NCBI GenBank assembly: GCA_963706785.1
Contig: CAVPNJ010000012.1
Span: forward strand, 1 to 64,000
Source: Pollutimonas sp963706785
GTDB lineage: Bacteria; Pseudomonadota; Gammaproteobacteria; Burkholderiales; Burkholderiaceae_B
Reading direction: 5' to 3'
DNA length: 64,000 nt
In this document: positions 8,284-16,271 of the stretch, piece after piece
How positions within the stretch are numbered: position 1 is the first letter of the stretch
How the letters are laid out: every line of letters begins with the position of its first letter
Program-made: the position numbers and the translations under genes
The notes under the pieces: model-generated
What the model was told of the DNA's origin: nothing
Databases searched by the model: none
Seen by the model: only the letters and a program-made list of their open reading frames with translations

Positions 8284-8315
8284 CTGACGGAGATTTGAGG
8301 GCTCCGCCCGTATAG
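8284..8315 (+). promoter_or_regulatory. ECF-type promoter copy 3, upstream of the sigma gene itself
   Basis: CTGACGGA at 8284-8291, a 17-base spacer and CGTATAG at 8309-8315. The ATG of the sigma gene is at 8324, only eight bases after the -10-like block, so the transcript would be leaderless or nearly so; no ribosome site is visible. Presence before its own gene points to autoregulation. Confidence 0.72.
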
Positions 8316-8323
8316 CAAAGTAG

Positions 8324-8862
8324 ATGGCCGTCCAGCCCGGCTCACTGACGCTCGTGCAGGCCGCCAAAGAGGGCGACGAAGCGGCGTTCGAGCTCCTGCT
8401 CGAGCCGCTGCTCGATCAGGGCTACCGGTTGGCGTGCGGGTTCCTGCACGACCACCAGGCGGCTGAAGACGCCGTCCAGGAGGCCGCGATCAAAGCGTGG
8501 AGAAAGCTGGACCGGCTGCGCGACGGGTCGGAGATGCGGCCCTGGTTCCTGGGCATCGTGGCCAACGAGTGCCGCTCGACCAGGCGGTCTCGATGGTGGA
8601 CGGTCCTGAGGCTGGACCAACCAGACGCAATCCAGGAACCACGTGACGACACGATCCTCGAGGGAGTCGAGCTTCGGCGGGCGCTGCGCGCGATGGACCC
8701 CGGCGAAGCGTCTGGTGCTGGTGCTCCACTGGTACCTCGACCTTGCCGCTCGACGAGATTGCGGTCATCACCGGTTCCAGCGTTCACGGCGTTGAAAGCC
8801 GATTGTTGCGAGCGACACAAGAGTTGAAGAGGCGAATGGAGGCTCAGCGTGGACGACCTTAG
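8324..8862 (+). CDS. ECF-type RNA polymerase sigma factor, two frameshifts
   Basis: Region 2 is clear: AAKEGDEAAFELLLEPLLDQ, then AEDAVQEAAIKAWRKLDRL and MRPWFLGIVANECRSTRRS. After ALRAMDP the frame must drop one base near 8700 to read AKRLVLVLHWYLDL, and again near 8753 to read PLDEIAVITGSSVHGVESRL and LRATQELKRRM, which is the region 4.2 helix-turn-helix. With both corrections the gene ends at the TAG at 8860-8862 and is about 178 residues, the normal ECF length. Both indels are at short homopolymers. The next gene overlaps its end by 14 bases. It probably reads the CTGACGGA-N17-CGTATAG promoters nearby. Confidence 0.85.
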
Positions 8863-9073
8863 CCTGCGCAACGAATTCCGCCGCGCTCTGGACGCGGTCG
8901 CCCCGCCGGCGCCGTGGCTGGCTGCCAACGTCCGCACCGAGCTGAGGCAGCACCGCCACGAGCTGATTCGCAGGCGGCGGCCCTTCGCGCTAGCCCTGTC
9001 GCCCGCTGCGCCCAGGCTGCTCGCTATCGCGCGGCTGCACGAGGCCGCGTGTTGTACTGGCTGGCCATGGTGA
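8849..9073 (+). CDS. Sigma-operon gene, truncated at the contig join
   Basis: A GTG start at 8849 gives MDDLSLRNEFRRALDAVAPP, then PWLAANVRTELRQHRHELIR, with an arginine-rich stretch that would precede a membrane segment. It overlaps the sigma gene by 14 bases, so the two are translationally coupled, as is usual for sigma/anti-sigma pairs. Its true sequence stops at about 9033, where the lysA fragment of another organism begins; the last dozen codons to the stop at 9073 are not its own. No HXXXCXXC zinc-binding motif is visible, so an anti-sigma role is a guess from position only. Confidence 0.5.
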   Translation: MDDLSLRNEFRRALDAVAPPAPWLAANVRTELRQHRHELIRRRRPFALALSPAAPRLLAIARLHEAACCTGWPW

Positions 9074-10211
9074 ATGCGTAGGCGCCGGCCGACATAATGG
9101 CCAGCAAGTCGCCTTGCCGCAGATTGAATTCACGGTCGCGTGCCAGCCAGTCGCCGCTTTCGCAGATGGGGCCCACAATATCGTAGACCTTTGATTCGGT
9201 TGGGTTTTCGCGAGGCACAACGGCTTCCACGCTATGCCAGGCATCGTACAAGGTTGGTCGCAACAAATCGTTCATGGCGGCGTCGACAACAGCGAAATTC
9301 TTGGCTTCGCTGTGTTTCAAAAATTCGACGGACGTCAGCAGTACGCCTGCATTTCCGACCAGCGAGCGCCCCGGTTCCAGTACCAGTTGCAAGTGGGATA
9401 GCTTATGTTCATCAAGCGACTGGAAGATTTTATCAAGCAGCACCGTGGGCGAAAGCAAGGTTTCGTCGGTGTAGCGTATTCCGATACCGCCGCCCAGATC
9501 AAGATGTTTCAGATGTATTCCCAGATCAGCCAGCGTCTTGATAAGGTTTATCAGTTTGCCAAGGGCATCCAGATAGGGGCTGACTTCGGTAATTTGTGAG
9601 CCTATATGGCAATCTACGCCCACGATTTCCAGGTTCGGTAACGTGGCCGCAAGCTGATAAACCGCCACAGCACAGTCAATTGCGATGCCAAACTTGTTCT
9701 CTTTCAGCCCAGTGGAGATATAAGGATGCGTTTGTGCATCGACATCTGGATTTACTCGAAGCGAGACAGGAGCAATAGTTCCTAGGTCTTTGGCTACGTC
9801 GGCCAAACGTAGCAGTTCGGCCTCGGATTCCACGTTAAAGCACTTAACCCCCGCTTTTAGTGCGGCCTGCATTTCCCAAACTTGTTTGCCTACTCCGGAA
9901 AACACAACGCGTGACGCGTCGCCACCCACCGCCAGGACCCGTGCCAGCTCGCCGCCTGAAACAATGTCGAAACCGGATCCGAGGTTTTTGAATTCGTTGA
10001 GAACGGCCAGATTGGAGTTAGCCTTCATCCCGAAGCAGACCAACACGTTGCGCCCTTGCGCCGCGCTGCGATAGGACTCCCAGGCGTCGCGCAGGGCCTG
10101 CCGTGAATAAACATAAAGCGGGGTGCCGAATTGGCCTGCCAAATCGGACAAGGGGACGTCTTCGGCGTGCAGCGAGCCGTTTTTAAATTGAAAGTGGGGA
10201 GCAACTGTCAT
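9024..10211 (-). CDS. lysA: Diaminopimelate decarboxylase, C-terminus lost at the join
   Basis: PLP enzyme converting meso-diaminopimelate to L-lysine in the cytoplasm. The start MTVAPHFQFKNGSLHAEDVP is at 10211. The barrel lysine is in LVCFGMKANSNLAVL; SLRVNPDVDAQTHPYISTGL, the glycine-rich LDLGGGIGIRY, LVLEPGRSLVGNAG and the partner-site GPICESGDWLA are all present, and the C-terminal AGAYAFTMASQYNTRPRA begins as expected. The family then continues for about 25-30 residues, but here the frame ends after two foreign codons at the contig join. The gene is followed upstream by lptM and the divergent cyaY, the usual proteobacterial order. Confidence 0.93.
   Translation of the reverse strand: MTVAPHFQFKNGSLHAEDVPLSDLAGQFGTPLYVYSRQALRDAWESYRSAAQGRNVLVCFGMKANSNLAVLNEFKNLGSGFDIVSGGELARVLAVGGDASRVVFSGVGKQVWEMQAALKAGVKCFNVESEAELLRLADVAKDLGTIAPVSLRVNPDVDAQTHPYISTGLKENKFGIAIDCAVAVYQLAATLPNLEIVGVDCHIGSQITEVSPYLDALGKLINLIKTLADLGIHLKHLDLGGGIGIRYTDETLLSPTVLLDKIFQSLDEHKLSHLQLVLEPGRSLVGNAGVLLTSVEFLKHSEAKNFAVVDAAMNDLLRPTLYDAWHSVEAVVPRENPTESKVYDIVGPICESGDWLARDREFNLRQGDLLAIMSAGAYAFTMASQYNTRPRAAAR
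9028..9038. other. Probable assembly-chimera junction
   Basis: Left of this point the plus-strand sigma-operon gene reads naturally to about APRLLAIA. Right of it the minus-strand lysA reads naturally up to NTRPRAA, where the conserved family C-terminus should continue for roughly 25-30 more residues but is replaced by two unrelated codons and a stop. Base composition, codon choice and gene content change at the same place, and there is no transposon, integrase, tRNA or repeat. Confidence 0.8.
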
Positions 10212-10249
10212 GTTTAGAGGCGTCGAAGTCAGAGGATGAAAAACGTGGT

Positions 10250-10480
10250 TTATTTGGTTTGTACGGGGCTGGTGGTCGCGCCAGTATTGCTCTTGGGCGT
10301 TTCGGGCGCCGGCACGTTGGGTGCCGTAGGTGGCGCCGTAAGTGATGCCTCGGGCGGGGGTGGAGGAGGCGCGTACAACGGACCTTTATAACCGCATGCA
10401 AGCAAGGTGGAAAGCAGGGCGAAGCTGGCTACAATGCGACAGACGGTATGAGCAGGTGTCGAGGTGAGGGGCGCTTGCAT
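10250..10480 (-). CDS. lptM: LPS translocon maturation chaperone LptM-like small lipoprotein
   Basis: A 76-residue lipoprotein with signal peptide and lipobox STLLAC immediately followed by GYKGPLY, the hallmark of the YifL/LptM family, and then a proline-rich tail. LptM assists correct disulfide formation of the LPS translocon protein LptD at the outer membrane. It lies 38 bases upstream of lysA on the same strand, as in many beta- and gammaproteobacteria, and 32 bases from the divergent cyaY. Confidence 0.88.
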   Translation of the reverse strand: MQAPLTSTPAHTVCRIVASFALLSTLLACGYKGPLYAPPPPPPEASLTAPPTAPNVPAPETPKSNTGATTSPVQTK

Positions 10481-10512
10481 GATAAAACTCCAAATGCGGA
10501 CAAGTTGCGATT

Positions 10513-10842
10513 ATGAACGAAACTGAATTTATTGCGCGTAGCCAAGCCATACTCGACAGCTTGGAAAGCCAGTCAGACGATTGGGTATCTTTGTACGACC
10601 TTGATATTGAATCGAATCGCAGCGGCAATGTACTGACGCTGATCTTCGATAATTCCATTCATGTCGTAGTCAACAGTCAGGCCCCACTTCAAGAGATGTG
10701 GGTCGCAGCACCCAGCGGCGGTTTCCATTATCGTTTTGACGGCCGACACTGGAATGATACGCGAGGAGGCCCAGAATTATCGGAGGCGCTGTCGCAAATA
10801 TTTTCAGAAGCAACAGGCCGGCCGATTCGAGTAATGGTTTAG
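10513..10842 (+). CDS. cyaY: Frataxin-like iron-donor protein CyaY
   Basis: A 109-residue frataxin. The acidic first helix (ETEFIARSQAILDSLESQSD), NVLTLIFDNSIHVVVNSQAP, EMWVAAPSGGFHYRFDG and W in RHWNDTRGG follow the family closely and the length is exact. CyaY binds iron and modulates the IscS-IscU iron-sulfur assembly machinery. It is divergent from lptM-lysA and its end overlaps that of the convergent ponA by four bases. Confidence 0.93.
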   Translation: MNETEFIARSQAILDSLESQSDDWVSLYDLDIESNRSGNVLTLIFDNSIHVVVNSQAPLQEMWVAAPSGGFHYRFDGRHWNDTRGGPELSEALSQIFSEATGRPIRVMV

Positions 10843-13271
10843 AAGGGGACGTCGGGCGGCTGTTGCCGGCGCTGCCCGGCACTGCCGGTCAGCTGATTCA
10901 ACAGGTCGCCGATACTGTCCGGGCCGCCACCATCGACAGGCGTATCAGACGGCGAAGGCAGCCCTACGCGGGCAACGGCTTGCCCCGGCGGGAATTCCGA
11001 GAAGTAATATTCGCCGTCGATTTTGCTTAGGCCGGGGGGAATAGGCCCCGGCGGGGTTTCCGGTTTGCCCTTCAGGGCATGGCGCATGTAGCTAAGCCAG
11101 ATGGGCATTGATGCGCCACCGCCGGTTTCACTGGAACCCAGCGATCGGGGCTGGTCGTATCCCATCCAGACAACGCCTACAACCTTGGGCGTGAACCCTG
11201 CAAACCATGCATCATGCGAGTCGTTGGTCGTGCCGGTTTTGCCGCCAATATCGTTGCGTTTGAGTTCGCGGTGAACACGAGCCCCCGTTCCGGATGTAGC
11301 AACGCCGCGCATCATGTCGTTCATAACGTATACGGTTCGAGGATCCACGGCGCGTGCCGCGGCGTCGCCGGCAATCGTAGGTTTGGCCTGCATGATCACT
11401 TTGCCGCTGCTATCGGTCACGTGATCGATAAGATACGGAGGTACGCGATAGCCACCGTTGGCGAACACCGAATAAGCTCCTGCCAGTTGCAGAGGTGTAA
11501 CGCTGCCTGCGCCCAATGCCAGCGGCAGCACAGGCGGCTGGCGTTCGCGGTCGAAACCGAAGCGGGTCAGATAGTCTTGTACGTATTTAGGACCGACGGC
11601 CTGCATAATGCGTATCGAAACCATGTTCTTTGACTTATACAGTCCCTGACGCATGGTCAGCATAGGTTCGTATGTACGCCCGTAGTTTTTAGGAGACCAG
11701 GGTTTGGAACCCGTCTGTGCTGCAGTCAGGGTGAAGGGCTCGTCGGAAATTTGCGTAGCAGGTGTGAGCCCACGTTCTAGCGACGCCGCGTATATAAATG
11801 GTTTGAAGGCCGAGCCCGGCTGTCGCCAGGCCTGGGTAACACGGTTGAACTTGCCTTCCTGGAAATCGAAGCCGCCCACCATAGATTGAATAGCGCCGTC
11901 TTCAGGACGTAAGGCTACGAAGGCAGCCTGCACGGAAGGCATGTTTATGACCTCCCAGTAGTCTCCGTTTTTATGCAAATACACCACCGAACCGCGGCGG
12001 ATCTGAACGCTGTCTTTGGCATTTTTGGCCAAGCCGCGTGCGACAACGCGCAGGGCCCGCTTGTCGGTAACTTCGATAATTTCTTTGGACGTGCGGGCCA
12101 CTGTAATTTTCGTGGGGCTGGCGTCAAGCACGATACCGGTCAGTACGTCGCCATTATCGGCATATTTTTCCTGCAATTCATCGAGCACGTTATCCAGTTT
12201 TGCGGGGTCGTTTTCGATGCCCTCGGGCAGGTCCAGCGTTGTCTCCGGACCCGGGTAGACTGAACGCCTGGTGTAATCAAGTATGCCGTCGCGTACTGCG
12301 TCGTAAGCATGTTCCTGATCTTGTGAATTTACCGTCGTATATACGTTGAATCCACGCGAGTAAATGTTGTCTTGATAGACACCGTACAGCAATTGACGGG
12401 CCAGTTCGGCGACATATTCGCCGTGAACGGCGTAGCCACCCGCCGGCGTGCCAGGCGCCGACTTGATGACGATTTCCTGCTGCATGGCCCGCTGGTATTC
12501 TTCTTCAGTCAGGTAGCCCAGATTTTTCATGCGCCCCAATACATAGCCTTGACGTGATTTGGCACGGTCGAAGTTGGCAATCGGGTTGAATCGTGACGGA
12601 GCCTTCGGTATGCCAGCCAGCATGGCGGCCTCGGCGGGCGTCACTTCGCCCAGCGGTTTGCCGAAGTAAGCGCGCGACGCGGCGGCGAAACCATACGACC
12701 TGTGGCCCAGATAGATCTGGTTCATGTAAAGATCCAGTATCTGGTCTTTAGTCAGAGTGGCTTCGATCTTGAATGTGAGCAGCAACTCGTAGAATTTACG
12801 CGTATAGGTTTTTTCAGACGACAGGTAGAAATTGCGGGCCACCTGCATGGTGATCGTACTGGCGCCCTGCGTTTTCGACATATGGGTAAGATTAGCCAGT
12901 GTGGCTCGTACAACGCCGGCCCAGTCGATGCCGCCGTGCTGATAAAAGCGGTCGTCTTCGGCTGATAAAATCGCCGATTTCATGACGTCTGGGATTTCGT
13001 TGAAGCGCAGAACGTTGCGTCTTTCTTCGCCAAATTCGCCAATCAGCACTTTGTCGGCCGTGTAAATGCGCAGCGGCACCCGGGGACGGTAGTCGATCAT
13101 GGCGCCCAGATCGGGTAAATTAGGCCAGGCGAGCGCAAGTGCGAGTGATCCTAGCAGTACGCTGCATAGTCCCAGGCCGGCCACGAATATGGCCGCCTTC
13201 AGGAAAAAGCGGCCTACCCAGGAATGGGACGCACCGGTATTGTTTTTTGGGGAAGTGGTAGAAGAACTCAT
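10839..13271 (-). CDS. mrcA: Penicillin-binding protein 1A (bifunctional transglycosylase/transpeptidase)
   Basis: An 810-residue class A PBP. A membrane anchor spans about residues 25-48. The glycosyltransferase domain has the catalytic Glu105 in SAEDDRFYQHGG and QGASTITMQVARN. The transpeptidase domain has Ser487 and Lys490 in RQPGSAFKPF, SKN at 547-549 and KTGTTND at 678-684. An OB-like insert near residues 380-450 is typical of PBP1A. It polymerises and cross-links peptidoglycan in the periplasm. It lies divergent from aroK with 115 bases between, and without the pilM-Q cluster that often sits here in gammaproteobacteria. Also called ponA. Confidence 0.95.
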   Translation of the reverse strand: MSSSTTSPKNNTGASHSWVGRFFLKAAIFVAGLGLCSVLLGSLALALAWPNLPDLGAMIDYRPRVPLRIYTADKVLIGEFGEERRNVLRFNEIPDVMKSAILSAEDDRFYQHGGIDWAGVVRATLANLTHMSKTQGASTITMQVARNFYLSSEKTYTRKFYELLLTFKIEATLTKDQILDLYMNQIYLGHRSYGFAAASRAYFGKPLGEVTPAEAAMLAGIPKAPSRFNPIANFDRAKSRQGYVLGRMKNLGYLTEEEYQRAMQQEIVIKSAPGTPAGGYAVHGEYVAELARQLLYGVYQDNIYSRGFNVYTTVNSQDQEHAYDAVRDGILDYTRRSVYPGPETTLDLPEGIENDPAKLDNVLDELQEKYADNGDVLTGIVLDASPTKITVARTSKEIIEVTDKRALRVVARGLAKNAKDSVQIRRGSVVYLHKNGDYWEVINMPSVQAAFVALRPEDGAIQSMVGGFDFQEGKFNRVTQAWRQPGSAFKPFIYAASLERGLTPATQISDEPFTLTAAQTGSKPWSPKNYGRTYEPMLTMRQGLYKSKNMVSIRIMQAVGPKYVQDYLTRFGFDRERQPPVLPLALGAGSVTPLQLAGAYSVFANGGYRVPPYLIDHVTDSSGKVIMQAKPTIAGDAAARAVDPRTVYVMNDMMRGVATSGTGARVHRELKRNDIGGKTGTTNDSHDAWFAGFTPKVVGVVWMGYDQPRSLGSSETGGGASMPIWLSYMRHALKGKPETPPGPIPPGLSKIDGEYYFSEFPPGQAVARVGLPSPSDTPVDGGGPDSIGDLLNQLTGSAGQRRQQPPDVPF

Positions 13272-13386
13272 TACAGGCGATTTTAAGTCTAACCGTGGTC
13301 AGACTATGATTTACGCATCAGGTTTATGTAACCGAAGAATGCAGTGTAGCGGCGTATGGTCGGAATGCAAGTGGGATAATACACAA

Positions 13387-13998
13387 ATGAATGAATCTTT
13401 ACCTTTGGACTGTTCCGGCCCCGACCTCCATGAGGTAACGGAGCCCGAAGAGCTCGCAGTGGCACCATTGCCTTATGAACACCCTCTGTTCCTGGTCGGA
13501 ATGATGGGGGCGGGAAAAACCACGATCGGTCGCAGCCTGGCCCGCCTTTTAAACCGGGAATTCGTCGATTTGGATCACGAACTCGAAGCGCGCTGCGGCG
13601 TAAGGGTGTCGTTAATTTTCGACATCGAGGGCGAAGAAGGGTTTCGTAAACGTGAGACCACTTTGCTTGAAGAATGTTCCCGCCGACAGGGTATTGTACT
13701 TGCCACCGGCGGGGGGGCCATACTTGCGCCGGAAAATCGACGGTATTTGATGGAGCGCGGCGTGGTGGTGTATTTGCGCGCCAGTGCCGATGAACTCTAT
13801 CGTAGAGTAGCCCGGGACCGCAGTCGGCCGCTATTACAGACAGCAGATCCAAAGGCGCGCATACGATCCTTGCTGGACGAGCGCGAACCGCTCTACGAAG
13901 AGGTGGCAAGCCTGACATTCGAAACTGGCTCGGCGCCCGTTCCGCAAGTGGTCCGGTCCCTTATTTCATTGCTTCAACAATACGAGGTTAAATCATGA
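13387..13998 (+). CDS. aroK: Shikimate kinase
   Basis: ATP-dependent phosphorylation of shikimate at the 3-hydroxyl, fifth step to chorismate. The P-loop GMMGAGKTT is at residues 38-46; FVDLDHELE, FDIEGEEGFRKRE with the shikimate-binding Arg, LATGGGAI and the lid RDRSRPLL follow. Compared with E. coli AroK there is a 30-residue N-terminal extension (MNESLPLDCSGPDLHEVTEP), as in Bordetella-type proteins. The ATG at 13387 is preferred over upstream starts, which would run through the promoter region. The stop overlaps aroB by four bases (ATGA), so the two are coupled. Confidence 0.95.
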   Translation: MNESLPLDCSGPDLHEVTEPEELAVAPLPYEHPLFLVGMMGAGKTTIGRSLARLLNREFVDLDHELEARCGVRVSLIFDIEGEEGFRKRETTLLEECSRRQGIVLATGGGAILAPENRRYLMERGVVVYLRASADELYRRVARDRSRPLLQTADPKARIRSLLDEREPLYEEVASLTFETGSAPVPQVVRSLISLLQQYEVKS

Positions 13999-15080
13999 GT
14001 ACGGTGCCGGTTCAGACTCCCGGGGGATCGTACCCCATACATATCGACGCAGGCAGGCTCGAACAGCTTGCCGAAAGCATCCCGCACGACGCGACAGCGA
14101 TTGCATTGATCAGCAATCCAACGGTATCGGCCCACTATGGCGAACTCGTTTCTCAGGCGTTGGCAAAGACGGGAAAGCGGCTTATATCCATAGAACTGCC
14201 CGATGGCGAAGCGCATAAAGACTGGCAAACGTTGACTCTGATTTTCGACGCTTTGTTACAAAATCGTCTTGATAGAAAGGCCGTCCTTGTCGCTTTAGGC
14301 GGGGGCGTGATCGGCGACATGTGCGGATTTGCTGCTGCCTGCTACATGCGCGGCGTGCGCTTTGTGCAAGTTCCTACCACTTTGTTGGCTCAGGTGGATT
14401 CGTCCGTAGGCGGGAAAACCGGCATCAATCATCCTTTGGGCAAGAATATGATTGGCGCCTTTTATCAGCCGATTTCGGTTGAAATCGACACCAATGTGTT
14501 GGCAACGCTACCCGCCCGCGAAATTTCCGCAGGGCTTGCCGAGGTTATCAAGTACGGCCTAATCATCGATGCCGATTTTTTCGTCTGGTGCGAGCAAAAC
14601 GTAGCCAAGTTACGAGCACTGGACCCGCAGGCGATCACGTATGCGATCCAACGCTCATGCGAATTGAAGGCTTATGTCGTTTCCCAAGATGAACGCGAAT
14701 CTGGATTGCGGGCCATACTGAACTTCGGTCATACGTTCGGGCATGCGATCGAATCAGGCCTGGGGTATGGGCAATGGCTGCATGGCGAGGCTGTTGGATG
14801 CGGCATGGTGCAGGCGGCCGAGCTCTCGGCGTTGATCCACGGCTTGTCCGCAGACAGCGTAGAACGAATTCGCGCACTGGTGGCTGCCATAGGTTGCCCG
14901 GTCCAGCCTCCTGATCTAGGCTCCGAGCGCTGGATCGAGCTTATGCAGGTCGACAAGAAGACCGAGGGTGGGCAGCTTCGCTTTGTGACCCTGCCCGAAA
15001 TTGGCCGAGCGCGTTTCGAAGTGGCCCCGCTTGATGCTGTGCGACGCGTGCTCGAGAATGCCGCGATAGCGCAAACATAG
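13995..15080 (+). CDS. aroB: 3-dehydroquinate synthase
   Basis: A 361-residue NAD- and metal-dependent enzyme turning DAHP into 3-dehydroquinate. The nucleotide-binding GGGVIGDMCGFAAACYMRG, QVDSSVGGKTGINHPLGKN, the metal-ligand Glu in LAEVIKYGLI and the His pair in FGHTFGHAIE and LHGEAVGCGM are all in place. The start ATG overlaps the aroK stop, and dgt follows nine bases later, so aroK-aroB-dgt forms one operon. Confidence 0.96.
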   Translation: MSTVPVQTPGGSYPIHIDAGRLEQLAESIPHDATAIALISNPTVSAHYGELVSQALAKTGKRLISIELPDGEAHKDWQTLTLIFDALLQNRLDRKAVLVALGGGVIGDMCGFAAACYMRGVRFVQVPTTLLAQVDSSVGGKTGINHPLGKNMIGAFYQPISVEIDTNVLATLPAREISAGLAEVIKYGLIIDADFFVWCEQNVAKLRALDPQAITYAIQRSCELKAYVVSQDERESGLRAILNFGHTFGHAIESGLGYGQWLHGEAVGCGMVQAAELSALIHGLSADSVERIRALVAAIGCPVQPPDLGSERWIELMQVDKKTEGGQLRFVTLPEIGRARFEVAPLDAVRRVLENAAIAQT

Positions 15081-15089
15081 GCCGGTGCC

Positions 15090-16226
15090 ATGACAGTACT
15101 GGCACCCTATGCTTGTGATCCCGAACACACTCGGGGCCGCCGGCATGCCGAAGCGCCGCCCGCGGGTCGCAGTCACTTTCAACGCGACCGCGACCGGATC
15201 ATCCATTGCAATGCCTTTCGCCTGCTTGAATACAAAACGCAGGTCTTCATTAACCACGAGGGCGATTTATTTCGGACACGCCTGACGCACAGCATTGAAG
15301 TAGCGCAGATTGCCAGAACGTTAGCGCGCAACTTGGGTGTGCATGAAGACCTCACCGAAGCGATATCCCTGGCACACGACTTAGGGCATACACCTTTCGG
15401 GCATGCGGGGCAGGACGAACTCAATGCTTGCATGCGCGAATTTGCTCCTGAAGCAGGTGGTTTTGAACACAATTTGCAAAGCCTGCGCGTCGTCGATGAA
15501 CTGGAAGAACGATACGCCGCGTTCAACGGATTGAATCTGTGTTTCGAAACACGTGAAGGCATTCTTAAGCACTGTTCTGTCAAGCATGCCCGTTTGCTGG
15601 GCGACGTGGGCGAGCGGTTTCTGTCGCGCAATCAGCCCGCGCTCGAGGCACAAATCGCCAATCTGGCCGATGAAATCGCCTACAACAATCACGATATCGA
15701 TGATGGTTTACGGTCGGGCTTGATCACGATCGAACAATTGTTGTCGCTGGAAATCTTCGCAACCCACCATGCTCAGGTAAAAAGTCGCTACCCCGATATC
15801 GAGAAGCGCCGCCTGATCGCAGAGATTATCCGCGCAATGATTAATACGCTGGTCGTCGATCTGACCGAAACGACCTTGGCTAATATTCAGCTTCATCGTC
15901 CGGACAGTGCCGATGCAGTGCGGGCGGCGCCAGCATTGGCGGCGTTCTCGGTGTCGATGCGGCGCCAGGCCGACGAATTGAAAAGTTTCCTGATGGAGAA
16001 TCTGTACCGCCATTATCGGGTGATGCGCATGACCTCGAAAGCACGCAACATTGTGCGCGAACTGTTCATCGCATTTTTCGACGACCCTCGTCTGCTGACA
16101 AGCGAGTATCGAAAAGAGGCGCCGCTGGAACAAGCACGCGCGATTGCCGACTATATCGCCGGAATGACCGATCGGTATGCGATTCGCGAGCACAGGCAGC
16201 TTTTCTCGATGGATACCACAAGCTAA
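15090..16226 (+). CDS. dgt: Deoxyguanosinetriphosphate triphosphohydrolase-like protein
   Basis: A 378-residue HD-domain phosphohydrolase. Metal ligands: RTRLTHSIEVAQIARTLARN, then ISLAHDLGHTPFGHAGQDEL with the HD pair, and the Asp in LADEIAYNNHDIDDGL. It lacks the insert of the E. coli enzyme and matches the shorter dGTPase-like type common in betaproteobacteria, which cleaves dNTP to nucleoside and tripolyphosphate. Third gene of the aroK-aroB-dgt operon. It ends 45 bases before the convergent uvrA; I see no clear terminator there. Confidence 0.93.
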   Translation: MTVLAPYACDPEHTRGRRHAEAPPAGRSHFQRDRDRIIHCNAFRLLEYKTQVFINHEGDLFRTRLTHSIEVAQIARTLARNLGVHEDLTEAISLAHDLGHTPFGHAGQDELNACMREFAPEAGGFEHNLQSLRVVDELEERYAAFNGLNLCFETREGILKHCSVKHARLLGDVGERFLSRNQPALEAQIANLADEIAYNNHDIDDGLRSGLITIEQLLSLEIFATHHAQVKSRYPDIEKRRLIAEIIRAMINTLVVDLTETTLANIQLHRPDSADAVRAAPALAAFSVSMRRQADELKSFLMENLYRHYRVMRMTSKARNIVRELFIAFFDDPRLLTSEYRKEAPLEQARAIADYIAGMTDRYAIREHRQLFSMDTTS

Positions 16227-16271
16227 CAACTGACACTGACTGCGCCTTGTAAGGCTAGCGACGCTTCGCCG

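Noticed and set aside
9024..9073. Prophage or island attachment site, or real horizontal transfer at lysA
   Set aside because: No integrase, tRNA, direct repeat or IS end is visible and both flanking genes are cut without repair, so a contig chimera is simpler.
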